Shown one piece after another: positions 1-12,480 of a DNA stretch of 64,000 nucleotides (position 1 is the first letter of the stretch; each line of letters begins with the position of its first letter). The notes below the pieces were generated by a model. That model was not told the origin of the DNA, made no database searches, and saw only the letters and a list, made by a program, of their open reading frames with translations. Source of the stretch: Dreissena polymorpha (taxonomy: Eukaryota > Mollusca > Bivalvia > Myida > Dreissenidae); the NCBI RefSeq assembly GCF_020536995.1, contig NC_068357.1, positions 130,432,352 through 130,496,351 on the forward strand, read 5' to 3'. A program made the position numbers and the translations under genes.

Positions 1-2111
1 CACTGCTTGAACATTTTCATTGCTCGATCTTTTAGGATACAGAAAGAAGCTGGAATGAAAATTCAAATTAACATACTAATGGGTCAACAGATTTTCACAA
101 AAATGGCACACACACACACACTGTGCAGTTTAAAGAATGAATTGAGATAAAAGGTTTCATACAGACACTTTCATAGGAAACGCCCTCTGGTTAAACAAGG
201 CTGAAAGCATGTTCTTAATTATCATCCCAGAATAGCCTGTGCAGACTGCAGGTGAGGCACTTTTCACCAAGACAAAATTGAACGGCTATTTCAATAGATT
301 TTGAAAACCAGGAGTCAAAATGACCCAAGGTCTCAAAATTATGAGTGGTCAAAATAAAAATGACTATGGTCCTGAAGTAACTTGAAATGTTCCTAAATAC
401 ATGTTTAAGGTTTTGTAATAGCTTATTTATCATAAAAATAAATAAAACATTTCACAAAAGCTTTATTATTTCCATAAAAGATCATGTCTGGTCTTTTTTT
501 TTCTAGTTGGATTGTGGAAAACGAATATGTCAAAATGATGTAAGGCTTATTTTTTGCAGGAGTCAAACATAAGAAAATTGCAACTTGCTTGCATCAAAAT
601 GCAGGATTCTGCTTCAATGAAAATCACTGTTTGAGTTTTGAAGAAACAACTTTCAAACAAAACATTCCACTAATGTAAAAAGTGTCCTCCTGCATGATAA
701 GACTGTGTTCACTACTATGCACATGCATTAAGCCTAGTTTTCCCAGAGAATCACTCATTTGTTTGAGGATTTGAGTATAGGCACCAGCCTGTATGCACAT
801 GCATTAAGCCTAGTTTTCCCAGAGTATCACTCATTTGCTTGAGGATTTGAGTATAGGCACCAGCCTGTATGCACATGCATTAAGCCTAGTTTTCCCAGAG
901 AATCACTCATTTGTTTGAGGATTTGAGTATAGGCACCAGCCTGTATGCACATGCATTAAGCCTAGTTTTCCCAGAGAATCACTCATTTGTTTGAGGATTT
1001 GAGTATAGGCACCAGCCTGTATCATGAAAGAGAAAGATCAAGAATAAGTTACTGTGTAGCAGTTTGCATAATTGAAATCACCAATTAAACAAGCATTTTA
1101 TGTAAGCAAGTGTTTTTACAAATAAATTTCAAGGTGGCATCATTTTGTTTCAGAACAAATAGTGGGATAACATGCATTTGACTTGAAACATTAAATGGAA
1201 TTTTTATGTTGATTAATATCAAGATAAAATATTTGTTAGAAACTAAGGATATCACAATCTATTGTCACAATAACCTAATATTGAAAATCTGATTGTATGG
1301 CAGGTGACAGGAAACTTAAAATTCACAATTGATCATTTTCAACCAACCTACGGCATATCCACAACTTACCTAGCATTTGAGTGTGCACTTATGATGGCCA
1401 GCTTGTTCATGTGATGCATCATCAGATGAGAATTGGCAAATACCATTAAACTATCCAAACATTTGGATAATGTCAGCTGCAAATAAGAACGCCACATAAT
1501 AATATAATGTAATTTTTACTTCAACTTTAATCTTGAATGGAATACTAGTTATAAGCTACATGGTTAAAATATCGTAATTGATTGAACATTTGAACCTCAA
1601 ATAAAGTCAATACATGTACATAATATTGTGTGCACACATTGATTTTTTATGTCAGTGTATGCCTTCAAAATAATAATTTTCTGTTTTTGATAATACTTGA
1701 TTTTTTAACTTAAATTTAATAACTTGTGTTTAATCAAAATCTTACTTTTTTTATTGTCCAATTACATTTGGGTAAAGGATCATGTGAGCTATTTTGCCCA
1801 TCCGAATCAATCTGGGCCACTATTTCGCGTTTTTTATTATGCTGTTTAGGCAATAACATTTTTTAATCTGGAAAGATCACAAGGCACAGGTTGACCATGG
1901 ACAAGGCACAATGTTTTCAGAACAATATTTGCGCAACAATGCATATCAGCATGTTGTGCTGAGCTGGGTTAAAGGACAACAACAACAAAGATTTAGCAAA
2001 CTGAAGTACAAATGATAATGACCTGTTTTTCTTGATTCTTGTTCATGCGCCCCCACCAGGCAGGGTTTGTATCCAGTACTACCACAACAAGACTGCTAAG
2101 ACTTTCACTGT
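1..2111 (-). CDS. GTF2H3: TFIIH p34 subunit, N-terminal exons (partial gene)
   Basis: p34 is a core subunit of TFIIH, the nuclear complex for transcription initiation and nucleotide excision repair. Three minus-strand exons join in phase. Exon 2111-2023 reads [20 protein letters not shown] and on to its end, with a cag acceptor and a CAG|gt donor. Exon 1476-1370 reads [20 protein letters not shown] then [15 protein letters not shown], with a ttgcag acceptor and a gtaag donor. Exon 49-1 begins in the split Ser codon and reads [16 protein letters not shown] before leaving the window. The blocks [29 protein letters not shown] and FLYP are hallmarks of the family in that order, in its vWA-like N-terminal half. 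The first exon (Met plus a few residues) was not found; it should lie above 2111. The 0.55-kb and 1.3-kb introns hold no other gene. No break is seen in the part present. Confidence 0.88.
717..1020. repeat. Four-copy 76-bp tandem repeat in a GTF2H3 intron
   Basis: Copies start at 717, 793, 869 and 945, each exactly 76 bp with only a few substitutions (for example at 825 and 838). Each begins ATGCACATGCATTAAGCC. The array lies in the intron between the exons at 1-49 and 1370-1476. Copies this similar suggest recent expansion. Confidence 0.95.
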
Positions 2112-2239
2112 CTGGAATAAGATATTTGTGTCTATTTAAATGATAAATGTATGTTTCCTAAATACCACATCTCAATTTGTAATTGTGAATGCAAAAACAT
2201 AAAATGTAAACATTTCTATAAATTATTATAAACAAAAAA

Positions 2240-2600
2240 CAAGAGCTATGTTTCTGAAACACAATGCCCCCTACGCAATTTGAAGCCATATATTTGACCT
2301 TTGACCTTGAGGGATGACCTTGACCTTTCACCACTCAAAATGTGTAGCTCCATGAGATACACATGCATGCCAAATTTCAAGTTGCTATCTTTAATATTGC
2401 AAAAGATATAGGGAAAAGTTAACCAAGGTTTAAGTTTGGAGACAGAATGACCATACATGCCAGAAGTCCTGATCTTGGTGGGACAGTCCTGCTTTTTGGG
2501 TGTTTGTCCCGGTGTTCCGATGTGACACACTTTGTTCCGACATTCATAAAAAACGACCTACGTTCTGTATTTGCTAATCAAGCTCTGTCATGCTAAAATT
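2240..2600. repeat. Dispersed repeat fragment rich in TGACCTT motifs
   Basis: The stretch carries the repeated words tgacctttgaccttga and ccatgagatacacatgcatg, a style I recall from noncoding dispersed repeats in bivalve genomes. It is not coding. The family name is unknown to me and the limits are approximate. Confidence 0.4.
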
Positions 2601-2669
2601 ATCATTGCTTATCCCTTTTTGCCCCCTATTAACTCTTTCCCACTCAGAATCAAAGTGAAAATGGCTATG

Positions 2670-2738
2670 TGCAAACAGCATAAAACCAGAATAGCCTATG
2701 AGTAGCTCGCAGTCTGTTCAGGTTTTATGCTGTTTGTT
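2670..2738. repeat. Hairpin-forming inverted repeat
   Basis: The arms AAACAGCATAAAACC (near 2674) and GGTTTTATGCTGTTT (near 2723) are perfect 15-bp inverted repeats around a loop of about 35 bp. Related wording (ccagaatagcct) occurs near 225-245, so this is probably part of a short MITE-like dispersed repeat. Confidence 0.6.
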
Positions 2739-2739
2739 A

Positions 2740-4085
2740 CTCATCAGTATCTTAGGGTTGAAAATGAATCCTTTCAAACTTGCATATATAAAGAAAGGAC
2801 TTACATTTAAATTGATATTCTAAAGGACTTCAAATGCGTCAAAGTGTGTTTCTGAGAGGTACAAGGTTAACAAACCATATCTACAAGTCGAGTGATCCAG
2901 TGTTGGTTTTGACACCTTATCAGCGATCCATCGGCAAATTATTGATTTTATCGGGCATTCACACCATGGTGTTTTTATGATACGGGTCGCTAATTGCTAG
3001 CGATAGTTGCATCAAAGTGAATTTTAAGCAGACGACTTTTGTATTTCATGGCTCGAATCAAGTCCAAAGATATTTATATTACCCGGTATTCTGTGTATTA
3101 TACCAACCAAGGTTAAAAAACCTGTCAAAACACCAATTTGGTATATCATACAAATTGAGAGCTTACCAGTACATATTGATGTTTCACATAAATTTACTTT
3201 GGTTTTCAACTGATTTTCTGAAAATAATATGTACATATTGCATCAATCTAAATTTAGAGTTAATTGATGATTGGTCGAATAAAAACAGTGCTCGATGAGC
3301 GCACATCGCGTTGAACCATTACACATGCCTCTGTCCCAAATGGATGTCAATTAGAGGCACGTCCCAAATTTCACGTCATGGATTCATCAACAAAGTGCAC
3401 ATGTGTGTTTACTTATGGAAAATGAAGAATGTCTGTGTTCATGAAATTCTTAAACACATTTATCGTCAATTTTTGTGAGAAATAATGAGGTTTTGTAAGT
3501 AAAATACTGATTACTGACTACAGTAAAGGTGGCTGCATTATGATGATTCCCAATTATTGATTGTTTTAGGTGACCCGCATTTTTGTCAAATGTCCGAACA
3601 TTTGTAATGGAGTGTCCAATTCGGACCTGAAAATTCCTGGCATGTATGAGAATAACAGACAGTCAGGCCAAAAACAATTTAACACATTGCTTTTGTCAAC
3701 TTCAAGAAAACAAGCGTCAGTAGGTATGTGACTGAAAAAATATGTGTAAGCGTTACAATAAACGAAATAAAAAGAACGTCCGGTGAATATTGATGTCCGA
3801 TAAATACTTGTACTCGCAGTAGCGAACTTATGTCCGAATACTATACTATCCGGTTTGTATAGCACTAACCTGCCATGATATTTATTTTGGAGCAGTTGAA
3901 ACCAGTAGTTGTATCGCTCAATAATTAAATGCAACGTTAAATTAAACATTAATCACACGCAGTGCGCCATAAAGGTAGCAATGTATTGTTTTCTGTAGCG
4001 TTACTTTATCCATGTTGTTAATTGTTGTTGTTGTTGTTCACAGCCACACGGCCGCAGTAATCTCCCCTGGTAAACGTCTATCACC
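2740..4085. other. No gene recognised
   Basis: AT-rich sequence. A 127-codon open frame on the minus strand (3949-3566) has no motif I recognise. The missing first exon of GTF2H3 could lie here or beyond, but no start plus donor with the right phase was found. Confidence 0.4.
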
Positions 4086-4105
4086 GGTATACGAACGTTG
4101 ACGAG

Positions 4106-4113
4106 TGACGTCA
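4106..4113. promoter_or_regulatory. CRE palindrome TGACGTCA
   Basis: A perfect CRE in a locally CpG-rich patch (gtgacgtcacgcgc). A second CRE lies at 5965-5972. Position and orientation would allow a role upstream of the minus-strand GTF2H3 gene, but its first exon is not located, so this is only a motif match. Confidence 0.3.
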
Positions 4114-5869
4114 CGCGCACCTGCTAAATGACCCGAGTTTCTACTGGAGGGCAAAAGCGCATATACAGAAGCTCTATCTCAATATCTATCTCATAGTACT
4201 GCCTTGACAAAATCAACGTTTTTGTTGATAATCATGCATAATATCAAATATAATTTTAATTATGATGTCTGAAAAGACATAAGCATGAAAGGAACTTTAT
4301 TTTTGAATAATATTGTTATTATTTGTTTTTACTTCAATTAACTCGGGAGTGGAAAACCATTTAAGAGCACATACGGTATATGGTTACCACAAAATTTCTC
4401 TACTTGCACTTCTTTGCGACCATTTGAAGTTAAAACAAGTCTCAGAAATTGTAATTCTTTCAGAATAAAATAGATTTAATGAACGAAAACAATTGAGGAT
4501 GAAGACAAACAACAAATAGATAGATTTTATCTTAGCAACATACCTGTATGCATGTAGTAACCTCTATATGTCTAAAAAAACTAACCTTGTTACACATTAA
4601 ATAAATTTTATCGATTAATGTTATTGATTTATTTAATTGTTACACCAGTTTTGACACTCTGTGTTGCAGCATAGGTGTTAAATTGCACCTTTGTTCATCA
4701 CAAATCGATTATCTCGTTATGATCGGAGACCGTCCAGACAAAGACAACAGGGTGTCATAAACCAAGGCACATTGGGTCCATGCCATAAACCACATGTTGC
4801 AGACGATTGCCTGTTCATTAAACACAATTCATGACATCTCTTGGCATTTTGAGAAATCAGTAAAGCCAAATTTTAAAGCAAAAAGAAAAGTGGCTTCAAT
4901 AAAATATTTCAACATTACAAAATGACGAAATCTGTCAGAAATGGATTAACAGGAACTAGTGCATTATATTAGCCAGTTAATTGAATCATTATAATACAGT
5001 GTTCAATAAATATAATTTTAACATATTGTGCAGTATTACTGCTACGTAATTAAGGGATCCGGCAAATGTAAACTTCGCTAGTACGTGTAAAGATTTTACG
5101 TTACTTCAGTGTACACAATACCATCATGAAAAGAAGCTATCACAATATGGTAAAAAATACTTGCGTTAAAGAAATGAAATTTATAATGTGTTTATAATAG
5201 AATGCTAGACTTTAAATTATCACTAATTATCACTAGCACGGACTCTAGATGACAATATACGCTCCGTGTCACTAGTAAAGAGATTTCAATATACATGCGA
5301 AGACAATTCAATTTGCATAATATGCAGGTTTTGTTCCGCGTTTGTATGATAAAATTTATTAACATTGGCATTCAATGTTAACATAACGAAAATTTATTGA
5401 TTGGAAAAGTATATAACCATAACATTTTTTTTTTTTATGTATTCCGTTTTTGGCTTTGTTTGATAATTGATTAAATGCACCTCTTACAAGCTGATGAAAA
5501 AAACCCTATCCATACCACGAATAATTATTATCAAATTAATAAGTGTTTTATTATTTTTGCAATATCATTTATTAAAGTCTACTATCAGAAACAATAAGGC
5601 AATTTCATTGTTTTGTTTTGTGGGATTGTCAGTATTTAGTATTCCCACCACGTTTACTCTGATGCTTATAACTACATTGTTTTTTATGAAGAGGGATCGA
5701 TATATATATATGTGAATATACATATATTGGTACTAAATATAATATATTAGCACTATTTTTTTAAAGATATTCATTTTTATTTCGCATTTGTTATCAAAAT
5801 ATTGACGAAGCAAAAGCCCTTTATACATGCTTTACGTTACTGTAACCAGTGTTTTTGCCCTCCAGTCAA

Positions 5870-5881
5870 TGCGCATGCGCG
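5870..5881. promoter_or_regulatory. NRF-1-like site TGCGCATGCGCG
   Basis: Matches the palindromic NRF-1 consensus and lies about 95 bp from a CRE (5965-5972) in otherwise AT-rich DNA. It may mark an old promoter. No transcript start can be shown. Confidence 0.3.
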
Positions 5882-6878
5882 GAAATATCGAAATGTAAAC
5901 AATAACAATCAACGTTCGTATACCATTGTGCCACAGCGGTCTGACTGACTGACAATAACGTAAGTGACGTCACCATCTATGTATAGAATGTAAGTAATCA
6001 TGTATTTACAGCAATTTCGAAATGTTTTGAGAGTTCCGATCACGGGCAGTCATAATTTAATCTGACATGAGTTCTGTAACATCAAAATGTTTTCTCTCTG
6101 TTTGCTTCGTGTCAGAAAACAACTAATATATGATTAGGAAAACTGTTAATTCTTTTGATCATTTGCTTTCCGGGTACTTGTGCATGATTCTAAATATAAC
6201 ACCACAGTTGCCTTTTCAGTCGCATTCGCTCACGTTGTTTTTCGTGTGATTCGTCATATTGTTCAACGCGTGACTATGTTTGGATAATATAAAAACTTAC
6301 GTTCGTCATATGAGTTGGTTATACCACGAGGAATGTCAATTTGTTAATTATGACTTTGAACAGTTGCGAGTTGTTTGTGTCTTTCGTTAAAAATGGTTAC
6401 TCTTTAGCTGAACAAAAATATTTTAAACTCTTAATACGCAAAGTTTCTACCTTATCTTTATAATGTCCGCACTCAAGGCAAATGAAAACTGCTTTTGTAA
6501 TGTCACATACACTCGTACAACGTTTATGATATAGAATCGTCCGAGAATTTCATTTCGTATTGGTGTATCTGACGTATAAATGTTTGTTTTTTCTTATCCA
6601 TCAATAATTTTCAACGACATGATGTATTGTCTACATATTTGTGCTGATTAAAAAGCAGGGATCGTGTTTTTTTTTGTGTTTTAAAACCACATCCTTTGGA
6701 ATACAAATTAAAAGTCCCATCCTGGATATCAATCATTGAGTTCATAACAATCCAGATGGTTTAAACAATATTAGCTCATAAGCACTAATAAAAAGCTTTG
6801 AGGCATTTCCCTACATTGAGAACGATAACATAAATAACCATTACAGCGCAAGAAGCACAGCAATTGACTAACACTCAC

Positions 6879-6979
6879 CAAAATAATCCCAGGCGTTCCA
6901 ATCACCCAAGCGAATTTCCGAAATGGACTCGGATCAAACCCGACCATCGAGCGAAGGTGTTCAAACCTGCGATTCACGC
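6879..6979 (-). CDS. SLC6 neurotransmitter transporter-like exon, copy 1
   Basis: The exon reads GVNRRFEHLRSMVGFDPSPF then RKFAWVIGTPGIIL. It aligns without gaps to the SLC6 stretch after TM10 (family pattern WVYG..RF...I..M.G..P, then W....TP). SLC6 proteins are plasma-membrane Na+/Cl- coupled symporters of amines and amino acids. The exon is bounded by a cag acceptor above 6979 and a gtgagt donor below 6879, and it starts inside the Gly codon. The open frame continues upstream to 7030, where a better pyrimidine-tract acceptor (ttgcag) sits, but those residues do not fit the family. No other SLC6 exon was found nearby, so this may be part of a gene with long introns or a stranded fragment. 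Confidence 0.55.
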
Positions 6980-7702
6980 CTGTACCATCAGGGCAGTCTT
7001 GTGGATACGTTGACATGAATATATCGCCCTCTGCAACCCAACGGGGCTTATTGTTTTTCTAGATGTATAGGGAAATAACATCGTTGCTTCGAATAAACGA
7101 ATAGTCTGTTTAAGGTTATATAGCACACACAGCTTGTTACAATAGGTGAACAATAAGGAACTGTTTAGAACTCGACCGATATATTATTAAAATTAAAGTT
7201 CTCATGAAGTATCATGATAATTTGGCAATATATGGAAAAATTATAGATTAAGAGTGTTCCCAAGGCTTCACTATAGCTTTGCAAAGGAAACCGCATGCCC
7301 GCCATTTTAGGAAATGTTCTTGTCTCTTTAGATATTCACAAATAGGTAAAATATTAAAACGCGTTTAATATACAGCACAGTCCGAGCACGGGTGCTTGTT
7401 GTTTGCGCTCAGACATAATTTGATCCTAACTAACTACGTCCGAACCAACAGGCTAAATATAAATACAATGCGTACTAGCTACAACAAAAACGGCAACAGT
7501 GTGTTTATCTCATAATTTAACAACAGTGCTTAATGTGTTTTTATATGGGTATATTAACACAAACGTATTGCTACACTCTTTCAGCATCTTTTATCGTATT
7601 TTTAATGCTAGATGGCTCATTTTATCACAATGTATGCTGATATTCAGAATAAGATTAATGGGGTTGGTTCGTTAGACCTAAGTTATTACATCGCATTTTT
7701 TT

Positions 7703-8112
7703 CGGCACAGCTGTTTAACGTCACTTTTGACATAACCTGACCTTTGTAAGTGTCCAATAAAATTCAAATAAAATTTCCCGTGGCTAGACACGAATGAATA
7801 CACTTAATTTATTCCATTGGCTGATTTGAGCATACCACCAGAACATTGGACACATGACCGCGTCTTTGTAATACTGTTTTACTGCGTGTTCAGCATGAAA
7901 CAATTTTATCTCTAATAAAAAGGCTTGATAGATAGAACAGTTTTACACTCAACTCTTGACATCAATACAGTCCGTGCGTGCACCTTTTATTTTCAGAGGA
8001 TTGCCAGCGCCAGAGCGTTTATACTTAAAGGCTATGTTCTCATATTTAGTTATTACTTTCATATTCCTGTCTGTGTACTAGTATATTTAAGTTCATTAAA
8101 GAATCGTTTTTC
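7703..8112. other. No gene recognised
   Basis: First part of the extra 3.1 kb that copy 1 of the duplication has over copy 2. AT-rich, with no coding or repeat structure that I could support. Confidence 0.35.
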
Positions 8113-9562
8113 CCTAGATAGATAGATAGATAGATTTATTTCGACAAGGAATTCATACATGGGCATTTACAACATGTACAATATATAAAAATATCACATA
8201 CATTTAGATTAATATACAATGACATACACACCAACACCAAGGATAACACAAAAATGAGTAAACCCATATTTCCATTGTGGTCCTTAGTGCTGGTGGACAT
8301 AGAGTGGCACTTATAGAAAATGGAGAATGCATAACATTTATGGAAGATAGGATCAATGTTGATGAAAATTGATGACTAGAAATGATTCCTTAATCCAAAA
8401 AAAACAATACACATAAAAAGGTACATATTTGCTAATAAATAAGTTTGTAAAGACGACTTAAAACAGACAATCTATCAATCTGTGTTATACTGGAGGGTAA
8501 ATTGTTTCATAATGAGCATCCCGTGTAACAAAAGGACTTTGACCCGAAACCTTTGACTTTGGAGACAGCAAATGAGCCTTTTTGAGTTGACCTGGTCATG
8601 TATGAATGAATGGAGACCTTCGGAATAAAATGTTCTCCCATATAGTCAGGGACCAAACCATTTTTAATCTTAAACACATGGCCAAGAACAATCTGGTCTA
8701 CACGTTTATTGAGTGGTAGCCAGTTGAGCAATCGAAAGTGTTCTGCCAATATGTGCCTTTTCATCGAGACCTAGGACAAACCGCAATAACTTATTCTGGG
8801 TGGTTTGGAGCTTATTTTGTAACACTTTGGTGAGACTATGGTACCATATAGAGCAAGCATAATCAAAATGACATTGGATCAAAGTCATGACAAGAAGTTT
8901 CTTGGTTTGCTGGGTGCGTTATTCTTTTTTTCTATATAGATATTTGGACCTGGAGTTGGCATTCTGAATGACTGAACGAGCCATGGTTTCAAAGAACAAA
9001 GTTTGATCCAATGTAGCCCCTAGGTATTTGACTTAAGATGTAGATTCAATAATGGTACCATTACAAGAAATATCGAGAGAAAGATTTGACCTGATTCTAT
9101 GCCTAAAACGAAAAAGAATAGACCCCGTCTTACCTAAATGCAGAGACAACTTAGTGTCAACCAACCACTGACTAACCAGATTAAAATATTCTTTCAATAA
9201 CCTTTCAGTTTTACACTTACCAGACACGAGAATACCTGAGTCATCTGCATATAGGATGAGCTTATTTTTAACCACAGCAGACATATCATTAACATAGATT
9301 AGGAAGAGCTGGGGACCTAGAATAGACCCTTGTGGAATTCCACATGATATTGGGGCTGTACCGGAATGAGTGCCTAAAACATCAACAATATGCTGTCTAT
9401 CTGGTATGATTTGAACCACCTTAAGATATCATCACCAAGACCTGCTGCATTTAATTTCATGAGAAGTATAGAGTGATTAACAGTGTCGAAGGCCTTTTGG
9501 AGGTCTAGAAGAATCATCCCTACGAGATTACATTTATCCATTTCCAACCTGATATAATCATC
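8113..9562 (-). mobile_element. LINE, 5'-truncated, with GATA-type tail
   Basis: Non-LTR retrotransposon of the Jockey/CR1/L2 group, read from the minus strand. Reverse-transcriptase motifs in order: LLDLQKAFDTVNHS (about 9530-9470), GIPQGSILGPQLFLIYVND (about 9345-9290) and YADDSGILVSGK (about 9255-9220). Downstream pieces match the C-terminal part of such proteins (CSIWYHS, then NKRVDQIVLGHVFKIKNGLV). The 3' end is a run of TCTA repeats (8113-8136 in plus orientation). The endonuclease half is absent. A frameshift separates the AFDTVNHS part from GIPQGS near 9400-9420, and further breaks follow near 8890 and 8720-8760. A dead copy. Confidence 0.85.
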
Positions 9563-9910
9563 CTATCCTGATATTCGTTTTGGCGAAACCCGTTTTGATG
9601 TAAAAGTATTAAACAAGCCCTTCGTTCCATCAGTGGAAGCGTGGCCTCACTTAAATGCATTGCATTCCAAGCCGCAAGGTATCAGGGTCAGTTCGCGGCC
9701 AGTAAAATAATCGCTGTATAATATAGACGCTATCGCGTGACGTAGTTGAACTGGAATTTTCTTTAGGCCAGAAATATGTTAAATGAAAATATTCAGCGAT
9801 ATAATTACGGTATGTCAATAACAGTTTCTTAATGTGTTTTCAACAATATTATGATAAATATTATTTTTGATTAATCTAACAAGTATTATTCCACCATATT
9901 GACTAATGTA

Positions 9911-10428
9911 TTAAAGGGGCCTTTTCACAGATTTTGGCATTTTTTTAACTTATTCATTAAATGCTTTATATTGATAAATGTAAACATTGGATCGTAAAAG
10001 CTCCAGTAAAAAATCAAGAAAAAAATTAAAAAAAGGAAAAGAACATTGCCCGGAGCAGGTTTCGAACCAGTGACCCCTGGAGTCCTGCCAGAGTCCTGAA
10101 GTAAAAACGCTTTAGCCTACTGAGCTATTCCGCCGAGTACACATTTTTGACGTATTTTATACCTTATATATGCAATCTTCGTAGTTTCACAAAATTTAAC
10201 GACAAAAACAGAACTCTCCAAATTATTCAATCGTTTCGCGTTGCAACGCTTTATAATTTTTAGGTTTTAAAATCGTCAAAAGATGCATATAATGGCTATA
10301 TTAGAGCATGGTTAATGTTCAGTATTACTGTTTCCTCACAAATATCATAACTAAAACGAAAACTTACGAATCTGAAACAACTTTTTTCAATTTTGTCAAT
10401 TTACCAAAGCGTGAAAAGATCCCTTTAA
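9911..10428. mobile_element. TTAA-inserting nonautonomous element with tRNA-like core, copy 1
   Basis: Flanked by TTAA at 9911-9914 and 10425-10428. The ends are inverted: AGGGGCCTTTTCACAGATTTT on the left and, read inverted, AGGGATCTTTTCACGCTTTGG on the right. The centre (about 10048-10137) read on the minus strand looks like a tRNA: a TAGCTCAGTAGG A box (10127-10108) and a GGTTCGAAACC B box (10068-10058), with a long stretch between. It has no open frame. TTAA target choice is typical of piggyBac-type transposases. Copy 2 at 29354-29870 is nearly identical. Confidence 0.85.
10058..10137 (-). other. tRNA-like sequence inside the TTAA element
   Basis: A and B boxes of a pol III internal promoter are intact in sequence. 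The A to B distance and a long middle resemble a class II (long variable arm) tRNA, but the arms do not fold into a clean cloverleaf by eye. It recurs inside the second copy of the element, so it is treated as a transposon part, not a tRNA gene. Confidence 0.5.
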
Positions 10429-10868
10429 GCATGAGCGCGATGATTCTCGATACTGTTAATAATCGAATCAAATAGCAATGCCCGACAAACCACTAAAATA
10501 GGTTTGTTCGAAGAACCCGCGTATAAATATTTAAAATATGTACGGATACTTCACGTGTGGCCGGTTGACTCACATGTTTTAATTTCACTTCCATTCTGCT
10601 TTTGGTTTTGTGTTTTGTTTCTTTAGGTTTATGACCAGCAATATGTAATAATGTAAAATAAGCCGCGAAAACTCCGCGTAACATCCCGTACTGCGTGTGA
10701 TGCAGCTAAGAAATGCACAGAAAAAGACATTCGCTATCTTTGAGCTCATTCATTGAACTCTTTACCTTTCACCAACTCCAAACACAATCAACGCCGTATA
10801 TCTTTTTTTTTTAAAGATATTTCTTGTTTAACCATGGGCATGACATTCTCACATAAGTTGCACGCGTC
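10429..10868. other. No gene recognised
   Basis: AT-rich DNA. From about 10833 it resumes homology with copy 2 of the duplication (near 24360), immediately before the LTR element. Confidence 0.4.
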
Positions 10869-10872
10869 TAAG

Positions 10873-11347
10873 TGTTACAGATCGCATTTAATATTAAATT
10901 TAAAACTATATTGTGTTGTGTTGTTTTATTGTTGTACCAATTTCTAAATATCGTTTACTTTAAATGAAAATCACGACTTGTCTATGAGTTTATAACGGTA
11001 GTTATTTTAATACTTATTGTACTCGTTGATTAGTTGTTTACTAGTATTCGATTTATTCGTTAAGTTCTTTTTTCTCTAGGTTAGATAAGTTCAGCTCATC
11101 TAATCCATACAGTTGCACGTTTATAATTTGTCTAATACTCAGATCACTCATCCCTTTTCCCGTGCACTGATATGTTTAATGTCGATCTCGTGAATCGTAT
11201 GATTGCTAAAGTCATTCGATTCTTTACATTCAAAGAGTATACATCTCTTTGTTGTATATTAATGATATTTATTACCATTAATAAATATATTACAGCCAAA
11301 CGAGTTTATCCTCCACGATAGAACCTCACGGAAACCCACCGGCAACA
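10873..11347 (+). repeat. 5' LTR of the Gypsy element
   Basis: 475 bp, TG...CA ends, practically identical to the 3' LTR. Followed at once by the primer-binding site. Confidence 0.93.
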
Positions 11348-11348
11348 T

Positions 11349-11366
11349 TGGCGCCCAACAAGTCGT
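11349..11366 (+). other. Primer-binding site of the Gypsy element
   Basis: Starts TGGCGCCC one base after the 5' LTR, as expected for pairing with the CCA end of a host tRNA. Which tRNA is not resolved. Confidence 0.7.
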
Positions 11367-12480
11367 CGTGGTATTCAGGAAAACAAGGGTTGAAGTATTT
11401 TGTTCAACGCTGAATCGTCGAGCACAGCATTTTGCTCAAATTGGCCAAACTACGCCTTTGCTATTTGACATAGTAGAGACATATTTGAGAGTTATTCCCA
11501 AAGAGACAGTCGACTGAACTTGGATTGTTTAGTGACAACACGCGTTTGCTGAACGTTCTATGGTCTGTCTGCTCACGGAGAAACCGTTCCCGGGACATTC
11601 ACGGTATAAATGTGCACACATTAACTTTTACGTACGTACGTCAACGTCAGGATTCTTCATTCTACGTTACCAGGATTGGATTCGCCGTTCAGTCTGGATA
11701 GTGCATTGACACTGTAATTGGACTTATTACATAGTGTATAGGACTAAGTATATTGTTTTGTTTATTCTTTGCTGATCCGACGAATTTTGGTGAGTGTATT
11801 TTTCTGTTTATATTTGTTTGCATCAATTTGTATATTATTTGCAATTTTGCGTAAAAAAATTATTACTGAGTTGACCAACGAAATTATAAAGTATACTTCG
11901 ATTTCAATTCTACGAAATTTGGCATATTGGTCACGGGTTATCTTGGTGGTAATTTAAGACGCAACTGCGAAATTCGTTATTTATACGTATTTGATATACT
12001 TGCTTCATTGTTTACATTTTAAGCTAAGTTGGAAAAGAACGAATATCTAACTTGTCTCGTTCACTAACCGATGTATTAACACCGTTTTACTTAAGCACGC
12101 AATAATCAGTACAATCGGTGTAATTCAGTAGAGCATACATTCAAATTCTACCATTAGACAGACTAGTATTATTGTGTTATCCCTAATTAATTATCATTCA
12201 GATTTATATCCTTTACATCTGTCCAGATAGTCACAGTATCGGGTTTGATTTTAAGTATTGTTAACAAGTATTTCATATTTCTGTGGACGTTATAGCATCG
12301 ACAGAAATATTTACCAAATATTCTTATACCAAAATTGTACATGAAACCATGCATTGTAATGCATTACGTGTATAATACACTGTATTTGAATTATACATAT
12401 TGGTAATTCGTCGTGATTTTCCGCATTTTGCACGCGAGAGTGACGCGCGTATCGCACTATATAATCGTTAATTTCGCTCG

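Larger units (their letters stand above)
4086..5924. mobile_element. Inverted-repeat-bounded element, 1.84 kb
   Basis: The 16-bp end GGTATACGAACGTTGA (4086-4101) is repeated exactly in inverse at 5909-5924. A second inverted pair, ACTGGAGGGCAAAA (4143-4156 and 5853-5866), lies inside at almost equal spacing (41 and 42 bp). The inside is AT-rich with no transposase seen. The interior (about 4700-5770) has a diverged relative at about 31945-33070. A clear target duplication was not found. It could instead be an old inverted duplication of a regulatory segment. Confidence 0.45.

Noticed and set aside
717-1016. 76-bp repeat units as coding exons of GTF2H3
   Set aside because: An early reading gave a plausible peptide, but the true next exon (FFLYP) is at 49-1 in the right phase, and the 76-bp unit is not a multiple of three.
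10048-10137. tRNA gene
   Set aside because: The boxes are good, but the same sequence recurs inside a second transposon copy and the cloverleaf is poor.
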